Positions 34,353 through 42,208 of a DNA stretch of 43,091 nt are shown here, piece by piece. Where the stretch lies: NCBI GenBank assembly GCA_902597795.1, contig CACJZA010000009.1:1-43091 (forward strand), in the 5' to 3' direction. This DNA is from an uncultured Alphaproteobacteria bacterium (GTDB lineage Bacteria > Pseudomonadota > Alphaproteobacteria > HIMB59 > GCA-002718135). Positions within the stretch are counted from its first letter, which is position 1, and each line of letters starts with the position of its first letter. A program made the translations under genes and the position numbers. Below the pieces are notes generated by a model that worked only from the letters and a program-made list of their open reading frames with translations, had not been told where the DNA came from and did not search any database.

Positions 34353-35168
34353 ATTAACAATAATTTCATTATCTAATTCATTAAAATTATATTTTGGTCT
34401 GATAGCTTTATTGAGATTTGAAATTTCTTTTAAATTTAATGAATTAATTCCGGAACCTATTAATATTGGGGCAATCATAAATTGAAGAATATCAATATAT
34501 TTATTATTTATTAATTCTGAAATAGTTTTTGATCCTCCCTCTACTAAAATATTTTTATATTTAAGTTTTTTTATTTGCGTAATTAAGTTTTTAGTAAAAT
34601 TTTTTTCTTTTAATCTAATTATTGTTGAGTTATTCAATTTAATATTTTTATTACTTTTTGTAAAAATTATATTTTCATTACCGTCATTAAATATTCTATA
34701 TTTGTTATTTAGCGAAAGACTACCATCGATAATAATTCTTTTTGGATTTGTGCCCTTTATTTTTCTTGTTGTTAACAGGGGATTGTCTTTTTTAATGGTA
34801 TTTGAGCCTACAATAATTGCATCACTGATACTTCGTAAACAATGCAAATAAATTATACTCTTCGGATTATTTATGTAGTGTGAATTACCATTATTTAATG
34901 CAATTCTACCATCAATACTTTGTCCTATCTGTGCTATAACTAATTTTTTGTTTTTTCTTAATATCGGGAGAAGGATATTTAAGATTGATTGATAAAATTT
35001 ACTTATGTTAATTTTAGATTCCAGATTATTATTTTTTATATAAAAATTACTTTTTCTTTTTGATGATAAAGAAATACTATTTTTTTTAACCAATAAATAT
35101 AAATCACTATTCTTTTTAGAATTTTTTAAAAAATCTAGTAAAATTCCTATATTTTTTGATGTAATCAT
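34335..35168 (-). CDS. Stand-alone RibD C-terminal (pyrimidine reductase) protein
   Basis: Dihydrofolate-reductase-like fold of the RibD reductase domain, 277 residues. The domain runs from about 75 to the end: QIGQSIDGRIAL, HCLRSISDAIIVGSNTIKKDNP, NPKRIIIDG and ILVEGGSKT are classical. The first 70 residues are not a cytidine-deaminase domain and I do not recognise them. Without the deaminase, the enzyme could reduce the ribosyl group of the GTP cyclohydrolase II product directly, as archaea and fungi do. It is divergent from the cyclohydrolase gene at 35205. Confidence 0.86.
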   Translation of the reverse strand: MITSKNIGILLDFLKNSKKNSDLYLLVKKNSISLSSKRKSNFYIKNNNLESKINISKFYQSILNILLPILRKNKKLVIAQIGQSIDGRIALNNGNSHYINNPKSIIYLHCLRSISDAIIVGSNTIKKDNPLLTTRKIKGTNPKRIIIDGSLSLNNKYRIFNDGNENIIFTKSNKNIKLNNSTIIRLKEKNFTKNLITQIKKLKYKNILVEGGSKTISELINNKYIDILQFMIAPILIGSGINSLNLKEISNLNKAIRPKYNFNELDNEIIVNLFLKS

Positions 35169-35204
35169 TTGTTTTTATTTCAATTATATCTATATAAAGT
35201 TTTC

Positions 35205-36326
35205 ATGAGTTTCAAATCTAATACAGGAACTATAATAGATAGGGCAATTAACGAACTCAGGACCGGAAGACCCTTAATAATTCAGAATAATAAGGAATAT
35301 TGGATGTTTTTTAATATAGAGCATTCACAAAGTAAAATTTTTAATCAATTCAATAAGCACTTAATTGATGAAAAATATCTGCTTATTACTAAACAAAAAG
35401 CTAAATCAATTTTTAATAAGAATATTAAAAGTAATATTTATTTTGAGATAAATCCCAAAACAGATGTGAATCAAATAATAAATTTGTTTGTCAATCCTCT
35501 TAGTAATAATAAAGTAATTAAATTTACCAATATTAAAAAATTCAAAGCTAAAAATTTTCATAATGTTTGTATTGATCTTTCCAAAAATGCTAAAATGATA
35601 CCATCGCTAGTTTTTAAAAAAATTAATAAAAAAAATTATAAAAATATAAATGAATTTGGATTTAAAAATGGAATTTTAATATTCGATTACAAAGATTTAT
35701 TGAAACAAAATGAATTAATTTGTGAAAGTATTAAATTAGTTTCCAGTGCAAAAGTTCCACTACCAAAAAACGAAAATTCTAATTTTAAAATATTTAAATC
35801 ATATATTGGATCTGATAAACATGTAGCGATAATTGTTAATCCAAAAAAAATAAATAAAAAATCTGTTAATTTAAGAATACATTCAGCTTGTTTTACAGGT
35901 GATATTTTTCATTCTTTAAAATGTGATTGTGGTGAACAGTTAAATCAATCAATCAATTACATGGTTAGAAATAATGGTGGAATTATATTATATTTAGAAC
36001 AAGAAGGTAGAGGAATAGGATTAGCTAATAAAATGAGAGCTTATTCTCTTCAAGCAAAGGGTATGGATACAATAGACGCCGATCATAATATTGGTTTTTT
36101 AGATGATGAAAGAGATTTTAATATTGCAGCTAGAATACTGAAATTATTAAAAATAAATAAAGTTAATCTAATTACAAATAACAAAAATAAAATTAATTCT
36201 ATTAAGAAAGCTGGAATTAAAGTTGAAAATCAAATAAATACAAAGCCAACATTGAATAAATTTAATAAAAATTATTTTAAAACAAGAGTTAAAAAAGCTG
36301 GGTACGGTCTTAAACTAGTAGTATAA
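35205..36326 (+). CDS. GTP cyclohydrolase II with degenerate RibB-like N-terminal half
   Basis: Opens GTP to 2,5-diamino-6-ribosylamino-pyrimidinone phosphate. In the C-terminal half (from about 200), zinc ligands C229, C240 and C242 lie in HSACFTGDIFHSLKCDC, and LEQEGRGIGL and DERDF follow. The N-terminal half begins like DHBP synthase (IDRAINELRTGRPLII), but the catalytic acidic motif (RENEGD type) is replaced by QNNKEYWMFF, so that half should be inactive. The start at 35205 (MSFKSNTG) is preferred to the TTG at 35169, which abuts the opposite gene. With 373 residues it is RibBA-sized. It belongs to the surrounding cluster rather than to a riboflavin operon. Confidence 0.88.
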   Translation: MSFKSNTGTIIDRAINELRTGRPLIIQNNKEYWMFFNIEHSQSKIFNQFNKHLIDEKYLLITKQKAKSIFNKNIKSNIYFEINPKTDVNQIINLFVNPLSNNKVIKFTNIKKFKAKNFHNVCIDLSKNAKMIPSLVFKKINKKNYKNINEFGFKNGILIFDYKDLLKQNELICESIKLVSSAKVPLPKNENSNFKIFKSYIGSDKHVAIIVNPKKINKKSVNLRIHSACFTGDIFHSLKCDCGEQLNQSINYMVRNNGGIILYLEQEGRGIGLANKMRAYSLQAKGMDTIDADHNIGFLDDERDFNIAARILKLLKINKVNLITNNKNKINSIKKAGIKVENQINTKPTLNKFNKNYFKTRVKKAGYGLKLVV

Positions 36327-36328
36327 TT

Positions 36329-36772
36329 ATGAATAAAATTCCTAAAATAAAACTTCAATTAACAAATGATAATGAGTTTGATTCATCTAAATTAAAGAAT
36401 AAAACAGTTTTATTCTTTTACCCTAAGGCGTTAACTGGTGGATGCTCAGTGGAAGTTGCAGATTTTCAGAAATATTTAACAAAATTTAATAAAATTGGCT
36501 TTGATGTAATAGGAGCTTCTAAAGATCCTGTTGATCGTAATAAAAAATTTTCAGATAAGTATAAATTGAAATACCCACTTGGTTCCGATGAAGGAAAAAA
36601 TTGTGATAAACTTGGTATTTGGATTGAAAAATCTATGTATGGTAGGAAATATTTTGGGATAGATAGATCTACATTTGTAATGGATAAAAATGGAAAAATT
36701 TTAAATTCTTGGAATAAAGTCAAAGTTAAAGGTCATGTTGAAGAAGTTTATAATTTTTGTAAGGAGCATTAA
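36329..36772 (+). CDS. Peroxiredoxin (BCP/AhpC-TSA family)
   Basis: Thiol peroxidase of 147 residues. The peroxidatic Cys39 is in FYPKALTGGCSVEV, with the Thr three residues earlier that positions the peroxide. The resolving Cys usually found five residues later in BCP proteins is absent (Ala instead); another Cys in GKNCDKLGI could serve. The family Arg lies in FGIDRSTFVMD. It begins 2 nt after the cyclohydrolase gene and is probably co-transcribed with it. Confidence 0.88.
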   Translation: MNKIPKIKLQLTNDNEFDSSKLKNKTVLFFYPKALTGGCSVEVADFQKYLTKFNKIGFDVIGASKDPVDRNKKFSDKYKLKYPLGSDEGKNCDKLGIWIEKSMYGRKYFGIDRSTFVMDKNGKILNSWNKVKVKGHVEEVYNFCKEH

Positions 36773-36776
36773 ATTT

Positions 36777-37670
36777 TTATTTAATTTTTCCTATTTCTTT
36801 TTCTCTTTTTATTACAAATAAGCCACTTATTGTAATAATTATTGCACCTATAATCATATTATAAGTTGGAGTTTCACCTAGTATTAAATATCCAAAGATC
36901 ATACCAAATATAATAACACTGTATCTTGCAGAGGCCGTTAATGAAAGTGGTGCATAAAAAACCGTTAATACTGAAAATAAATATCCGAATAAAACAAATA
37001 TACTAGAAACAAGAATATAATTTATATCTTCACTGCTTACTTGATAACCAAAAATTATTGAACCCAACCCTGCAAACCCAGTAATCAACAAAGCAGTCAC
37101 AAATGTAATTTCAACACTATTTGAATTAGTTGCTAAATTCTTGGTATTTATATCTCTAATAGTTAAAAAAATAGCCGCTAAAATAGGTAACAGTAAAAGA
37201 TAATTAAATTGAAAATTTTGTGGATTTACAACTACTAGCACACCTAAGAATCCAATAATAACTGCAAACCATCTTCTTATTCCAACCTTCTCTCCCAAAA
37301 AAAGAAAAGCAAATATTGTGACAAAGAAAGGATTAGTCATTAAAAGCGTATAAACCTCAGATATTGGTAGTAATATTAATCCAACCAAAAAAAATAATGC
37401 TGTTAATACTTCATACAAACCCCTTATGTGAAAACTTTTGATTGAAAGTATTTTAATTAAATTCTTTTTTTCAAAAAATATTAAATATAAACCTAATAAG
37501 CTAGATGTAACTAAACCTCTAAGAAATATTACAGAATATAATGAATTATCATTACCTATATTTTTTACAACAAGTTTGACATAACTATCATTGATTGAGA
37601 ATGATAATTGGCCAGCCATCATGAAAAGTACACCTATCGTCCCAACTGAAAATAAAATCTTGCTTTTCAT
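36777..37670 (-). CDS. EamA/DMT-family transporter
   Basis: Ten-helix drug/metabolite transporter of 297 residues with two EamA repeats. The first repeat ends with LLPISEVYTLLMTNPFFVT and FLGEKVGIRRW, and the second ends with FGYLILGETPTYNMIIG. Substrate unknown. The gene is convergent with the peroxiredoxin gene and divergent from the aminotransferase gene, whose start is only 24 bases away. Confidence 0.87.
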   Translation of the reverse strand: MKSKILFSVGTIGVLFMMAGQLSFSINDSYVKLVVKNIGNDNSLYSVIFLRGLVTSSLLGLYLIFFEKKNLIKILSIKSFHIRGLYEVLTALFFLVGLILLPISEVYTLLMTNPFFVTIFAFLFLGEKVGIRRWFAVIIGFLGVLVVVNPQNFQFNYLLLLPILAAIFLTIRDINTKNLATNSNSVEITFVTALLITGFAGLGSIIFGYQVSSEDINYILVSSIFVLFGYLFSVLTVFYAPLSLTASARYSVIIFGMIFGYLILGETPTYNMIIGAIIITISGLFVIKREKEIGKIK

Positions 37671-37694
37671 AATAAAAAAAAATATTTAACTGAT

Positions 37695-39029
37695 ATGTTA
37701 CAAAGAAATACTTCCAACCACTTATACGGATTTACTGACTTAAAGTCATTAAATGAAAGAGGTCCTTTAGTCATTTCTTATGGAAAAGGAATATATGTTT
37801 ACGATACTAAAGGTAGTAAATATCTAGATGGGAATTCTGGCTTATGGAATCAGTGTGCTGGTTTTGATCATCCTGGATTAATTGAAGTAGCAAAAAAACA
37901 GTATGAAAAATTTGCAGGTTATCATTCTTTATTTGGAAGATTATCTGAAGAAACATTGCAGCTATCTGAAAAAATTATTGAAGTATCACCTTTTGATCAA
38001 GGTCGTGTATTCTTTTGTAATTCAGGATCTGAAGCAAATGACACAATGGTCAAAATGTTATGGATGTTAAATGCAAGAATTGGAAAACCAAATAGACGAA
38101 AAATTATAACAAGAATTAATGGATATCATGGCGTTACTTTAGGAGCTTCTTCAATGACAGCCAAACCATACAATAAAGAATTTGGATTACCATCAAAAGA
38201 ATTCATTCATATTGAATGTCCTCATTATTGGAAATATGGATTAGAGAATGAAACGGAAGAAGAATTTTCCCTTAGGATGGCTAAAAATTTAGAAGAAAAA
38301 ATCATTAAAGAAGATCCAGAAACTATCGCAGGTTTTGTTGCTGAACCTGTTCAAGGTGCAGGTGGCTGTATACCTCCATCAAAATCGTATTTTGATTTAG
38401 TTCAACCTATATTAAAAAAATATAATATTCCTTTTATCGCAGATGAAGTAATTTGCGGATTTGGTAGAACTGGAAATTTATGGGGCTGTGATACATACAA
38501 CATCAAACCAGATATAATTATCTCATCTAAATGCTTAACAGCTGGTTACTTTCCTATGGGAGCAGTTATAGTTAATAAAGAATTTTCAGATAAATTTGTT
38601 GAAGTATCAGAAGAAGCAGAAGAATTTCCTCATGGTTTTACGGCTGGTGGTCATCCTGTTGGATGTGCAATAGCTTTGAAAGCGATAGATGTAATTTTGA
38701 ATGAGGGTTTGTTAGATAATGTAAAGTTGATGGAACCCTATTTTTTTGAAAGATTAAATGAATTTAATGATTATGAACACATTGGAGAAACCAGAGGTAT
38801 AGGTCTTATGGCTGCTTTAGAGATGGTAAAAAATAAAGATACAAAAGAACCATTTGAAGGTCATCTTAATATGGGAGATAAAGTTGCTAATTTATCAATT
38901 GATAATGGATTAATTTGCAGACCTTTAGGTCCTGCAATTGTTTTGTGTCCTCAATTCATAATTACTAAAAATCAAATTGATGAAATATTTGATTCTCTTC
39001 ATAAAACTATAAAGCAAGTTTTTAATTAA
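37695..39029 (+). CDS. Class III omega-aminotransferase
   Basis: PLP transaminase of 444 residues. GSEAND (111-116) binds cofactor phosphate, Asp250 in ADEVICGFGRTG holds the pyridine nitrogen, and Lys279 in ISSKCLTAGYFPMGA is the Schiff base. The opening and LDGNSGLWNQCAGFDHP resemble pyruvate-dependent omega-aminotransferases acting on taurine, beta-alanine or polyamines; the exact amine is undetermined. It converges with the acylphosphatase gene by a 4-nt overlap. Confidence 0.9.
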   Translation: MLQRNTSNHLYGFTDLKSLNERGPLVISYGKGIYVYDTKGSKYLDGNSGLWNQCAGFDHPGLIEVAKKQYEKFAGYHSLFGRLSEETLQLSEKIIEVSPFDQGRVFFCNSGSEANDTMVKMLWMLNARIGKPNRRKIITRINGYHGVTLGASSMTAKPYNKEFGLPSKEFIHIECPHYWKYGLENETEEEFSLRMAKNLEEKIIKEDPETIAGFVAEPVQGAGGCIPPSKSYFDLVQPILKKYNIPFIADEVICGFGRTGNLWGCDTYNIKPDIIISSKCLTAGYFPMGAVIVNKEFSDKFVEVSEEAEEFPHGFTAGGHPVGCAIALKAIDVILNEGLLDNVKLMEPYFFERLNEFNDYEHIGETRGIGLMAALEMVKNKDTKEPFEGHLNMGDKVANLSIDNGLICRPLGPAIVLCPQFIITKNQIDEIFDSLHKTIKQVFN

Positions 39030-39322
39030 GTTTCGTATTTAACTATAAAACCTGAATACTTAACATTACTAATGATACTATTCGGAATAACTCCCTCAAC
39101 TAGAGCTAGTGATGGACCATCTTTAGCTTTTTCAGTAATAGATAGTATACTTTGCATATCTCCTTGAATTATTGCCTCTACTTCATCTTTACTTTCTTTA
39201 TTTTGAATATAGCCATTTAATCCCAAAGATATTGCTAAATCACTAAACCAATGTCTAAAGCCCACTCCCTGAACTTTTCCTTTAATAATAAGTCGATAAG
39301 TTTTTATTTCATTTGTATTCAT
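39026..39322 (-). CDS. Acylphosphatase
   Basis: Small acylphosphatase of 98 residues, starting MNTNEIKTYRL. The active-site loop KGKVQGVGFRHWF provides the phosphate-binding Arg, and the conserved Asn is in LNGYIQN, followed by DEVEAIIQG. I reject the longer frame from 39448 because its first 42 residues are not family-like and would overlap the divergent EamA gene. This choice leaves a 53-base divergent spacer. Confidence 0.88.
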   Translation of the reverse strand: MNTNEIKTYRLIIKGKVQGVGFRHWFSDLAISLGLNGYIQNKESKDEVEAIIQGDMQSILSITEKAKDGPSLALVEGVIPNSIISNVKYSGFIVKYET

Positions 39323-39375
39323 TGAAATATCAATATAATTACTTTTTTTTATCATACAATCTTTGAATTCAGCAT

Positions 39376-40254
39376 ATGAAAAAAAGTATAATTTATTCTT
39401 CAATTCTTTTATTTTTTGCTGGAATTTTTTTTGTAACAAATGATGCAATAATAAATTATCTATCTCAAACAGATGTAAAATTTTATCATTTTATCTTTTA
39501 TGGAATACCAATTTATTTATGTTTCCCGTTATATCTATTTTTTGATGGAACTTTAAAAAACAATATAAAATGCACTAATTATTTTCCACCTATTTTCAGA
39601 GGTTTTTTAAATATTCCTTTGCCTTTTATTGCCTTTATAACACTTGAACAAATTAAACTTCCAGAATTCACAACATTAAATATGACTGCTCCATTGATGG
39701 GAACAATATTTGCTATTTTTTTACTAAATGAAAAATTAAATTTTTTAACATATATGTCTTTGTTCATTGGTTTTTTAGGTGTGCTATTTGTTATACAGCC
39801 TGGATTTGAAAGCTTTAATATTTATTACCTAATTGTGCTTATTGGAGTATTATTAATTACAATTACAACCTTTATCGTAAATAAATATAATCATGTAACT
39901 ACAAATATTGGATATTTTCTTTATGGCGGTTTCTTTGTTCACTTTATTTCAATACCTTTATTTTTAATGAATCCATTAAAAGTAACCTTTTTTGAATTTA
40001 TTTTAATTTCAACTGCTGCATTATTTATTAATTCAGCAATGTTTTTTGCAACTACTGCTTTTAAGATTGCACAAAAACATTATGCATCAGTATTTAGTTT
40101 AGTTTATCTCCAGGTTTTATGGTCATCATTAGTTGGAATATTTATATTTAATGAATATATGAATTTATATGCATATATTGGAGCAATATTTATTGTTTTA
40201 AGTGGAATTGTTTCATTACCTTCACAAATAAAACAATTAAAGGAAGCAAATTAA
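39376..40254 (+). CDS. EamA/DMT-family transporter
   Basis: Third DMT transporter in the window, 292 residues and about ten helices. The repeat landmarks FITLEQIKLPEFTTLNMTAP and FLLNEKLNFLTYMSLFIGFLG are in the first half, with a matching WSSLVGIFIFNEYMN in the second. Substrate unknown. The stop overlaps the next ATG (TAATG), so it is translationally coupled to the FKBP-rhodanese gene. Confidence 0.86.
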   Translation: MKKSIIYSSILLFFAGIFFVTNDAIINYLSQTDVKFYHFIFYGIPIYLCFPLYLFFDGTLKNNIKCTNYFPPIFRGFLNIPLPFIAFITLEQIKLPEFTTLNMTAPLMGTIFAIFLLNEKLNFLTYMSLFIGFLGVLFVIQPGFESFNIYYLIVLIGVLLITITTFIVNKYNHVTTNIGYFLYGGFFVHFISIPLFLMNPLKVTFFEFILISTAALFINSAMFFATTAFKIAQKHYASVFSLVYLQVLWSSLVGIFIFNEYMNLYAYIGAIFIVLSGIVSLPSQIKQLKEAN

Positions 40255-40976
40255 TGTATAAAATCTTATTATTTTTATTTCTTTTCTTTTTTAGCTATAA
40301 ATCTTTTTCCAACGAAGTTAAGATCTTAAATGAAACCCTTGGCAATGGTTTAGAGGTAAAAAATCATTCAAAATTATCTGTTCATTATATAGGCAGACTC
40401 GAGGATAATACTATTTTTGATAGTTCATACGATAGGGGGGAATTTTTTAATTTTCAAATAGGCATAAGAAAAGTAATCCTAGGTTGGGAAATTGGGCTAC
40501 TTGGAATGAGAGAGGGTGGAAAAAGAACAATATTTATTCCTTATCAATTAGCTTATGGAGAAAGTGGTGCAGGAAATTTAATTCCACCAAAATCAAATCT
40601 TATTTTTGATATAGAAGTAATAAAAGTAATTCCACCTGCATATAAGGAAATAGATGGTTACCAATTAAAATTAGCGATGACCGATGATTTTAAAATTATA
40701 GATATTAGAAATGAAGATCAAATAACTAATAAAAATAAAATCCCAGGAGCAATACAGATAACAGCATTTGATAAAAATGGTAATTTTTTTCCAGATTTTT
40801 TTGAAAAGTATAAAGAAAATGTTCAAATAGGAGAGAAAGTTATTTTTATAAGCCAAAAAGGAGACGTATCTTCAATTTTAGCTAACGGATTTGTTGAGCA
40901 GCTTAATCAAGTAAATATTTATCATTTAAAGGACGGAGTATCAGGTTTAGAAAAAATAAATTTTGATTTTGAGTAA
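40254..40976 (+). CDS. Exported FKBP-type prolyl isomerase fused to a degenerate rhodanese domain
   Basis: A 240-residue protein with a hydrophobic signal peptide (about 1-19). The FKBP domain (about 25-126) has VHYIGRLEDNTIFDSSYDRG, VILGWEIGLLGM and IPPKSNLIFDIEVIKV. A rhodanese-like domain (about 133-235) follows with IIDIRNEDQ and IPGAIQI. Its active loop reads S200QKGDVS instead of C-x-x-G-x-R-S, so both the Cys and the Arg are lost and sulfur transfer is not expected. It is likely a periplasmic folding factor whose second domain binds a partner. Confidence 0.85.
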   Translation: MYKILLFLFLFFFSYKSFSNEVKILNETLGNGLEVKNHSKLSVHYIGRLEDNTIFDSSYDRGEFFNFQIGIRKVILGWEIGLLGMREGGKRTIFIPYQLAYGESGAGNLIPPKSNLIFDIEVIKVIPPAYKEIDGYQLKLAMTDDFKIIDIRNEDQITNKNKIPGAIQITAFDKNGNFFPDFFEKYKENVQIGEKVIFISQKGDVSSILANGFVEQLNQVNIYHLKDGVSGLEKINFDFE

Positions 40977-40977
40977 A

Positions 40978-41781
40978 TTAAATATCTATTTTTTTATTAT
41001 TTTCAGCTGCATAATTAATAATAAATTGCCATGCTGATCTACCAGTTCTATTACCTCTTTGTAAACTCCATTTTATTGCATCTTTTTCTGTATCTTTATT
41101 AAATGGCAAATTAAACTTTTCACAATATTTACTAATGATATTAATAAAATCATTTTGAGAAATATTATGAAAACCAATCCATAAACCAAATCGATCACTT
41201 AGACTTATTTTTTCTTCAACACTTTCATCTGTATGAATTGCCGAAGATCTTTCATTTTCTATCATATCCCTAGGCATTAAATGTCTTCTATTTGATGTAA
41301 CATATAAAATAATATTCTTAGGTTGATTTTGTATGCTTCCATCTAAAGTAGATTTAATTATTTTGTAATCACTATCTATTTTTTCAAATGATAAATCATC
41401 AATAAAAATTATAAAATTAAAATTTTTAAAATTTGCATATTTTTCATAAATTACTTCAATATCAAAAATATTATTTTTATTTAATTGTATTAATTTTAAG
41501 TTTTTATTTTCTTTGTTTACTTTATTAAAAACAGATTTAATTAGAGAGCTTTTACCATTACCTCTGGATCCCCATAGTAAAGCATTATTTGTAAAATTAC
41601 CTTCTGAAAAATTTACTGTATTATTTAATATAGTTTTTTTCTGTCTTTCTAGTCCCACCAAAAGATCTAAATCCAAACATCTAAAATTCGATATTATTTT
41701 GAGATTTTTTATTTTACTATCCCAAATAAATGCGCTTCCTCTTGAGACAGTTAGATTTGATAAAAAATTGCTTAAAAACAT
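40978..41781 (-). CDS. DUF815-family AAA+ ATPase
   Basis: P-loop ATPase of 267 residues. Walker A GSRGNGKS is at 71-78 and Walker B FIIFIDDL has D128/D129. SNRRHLMPRD contains sensor 1 and an arginine, and the late GRSAWQFI fits sensor 2. DUF815 genes commonly adjoin yajC-secD-secF in alphaproteobacteria, here divergently across about 75 bases. The cellular role is not established. Confidence 0.87.
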   Translation of the reverse strand: MFLSNFLSNLTVSRGSAFIWDSKIKNLKIISNFRCLDLDLLVGLERQKKTILNNTVNFSEGNFTNNALLWGSRGNGKSSLIKSVFNKVNKENKNLKLIQLNKNNIFDIEVIYEKYANFKNFNFIIFIDDLSFEKIDSDYKIIKSTLDGSIQNQPKNIILYVTSNRRHLMPRDMIENERSSAIHTDESVEEKISLSDRFGLWIGFHNISQNDFINIISKYCEKFNLPFNKDTEKDAIKWSLQRGNRTGRSAWQFIINYAAENNKKIDI

Positions 41782-41795
41782 AATAAATACTTTAT

Positions 41796-41822
41796 TTGAT
41801 TTTTCTTATTACACAGTATAAT
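41796..41822 (+). promoter_or_regulatory. Candidate sigma-70-type promoter for yajC-secD
   Basis: A perfect TATAAT at 41817-41822 follows TTGATT at 41796-41801, with a 15-base spacer that is shorter than ideal. It lies in the divergent spacer between the DUF815 and yajC genes and would start transcription roughly 25-30 bases before the yajC ATG. In AT-rich DNA such matches arise by chance, so the position supports it more than the match itself. Confidence 0.35.
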
Positions 41823-41856
41823 AAATCACTCAAATTAAATCATCATAGGTACTATT

Positions 41857-42198
41857 ATGGAAGCTTTTGGAACATTTTTACCACTTATTTTAATATTTGT
41901 GGTTTTTTATTTTTTACTAATTAGACCTCAGCAAAGAAAAGTTAAACAGCATAAAGAGATGCTTTCTAATTTAAAAAGAGGAGACAAAATAGTAACCTCA
42001 GGTGGAATCATTGGAACCATAAATAAAGTTGCAGACAATAGGGAGCTGACTTTAGAAGTGGCAGAAAATGTTGAAATTAAGATTGCATCAGGAATGGTTG
42101 CAGATTTATATGCAATGCCTGAAGTTCAAAAAAAAGAACCACCAAAGGAAGTTAATAAAGGTAAATCTGGCTTCTCTTTATTTTCTAGAAAAAAATAA
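41857..42198 (+). CDS. yajC: Preprotein translocase subunit YajC
   Basis: Single-span inner-membrane accessory of the Sec translocon, 113 residues. The helix (about 7-22) is followed by FYFLLIRPQQRKVKQHKEM, the YajC signature, and by LKRGDKIVTSGGIIGTI. A charged C-terminal tail is typical. secD follows 10 bases downstream, the usual yajC-secD order, and the DUF815 gene lies divergently upstream. Confidence 0.95.
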   Translation: MEAFGTFLPLILIFVVFYFLLIRPQQRKVKQHKEMLSNLKRGDKIVTSGGIIGTINKVADNRELTLEVAENVEIKIASGMVADLYAMPEVQKKEPPKEVNKGKSGFSLFSRKK

Positions 42199-42208
42199 TT
42201 TTTTATTA

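Noticed and set aside
39323-39448. 42-residue N-terminal extension of the acylphosphatase
   Set aside because: Not family-like and overlaps the divergent EamA gene; the start at 39322 gives a normal 98-residue enzyme.
41513-41821. 102-residue plus-strand ORF
   Set aside because: Antisense to the DUF815 gene and running over the divergent promoter spacer.
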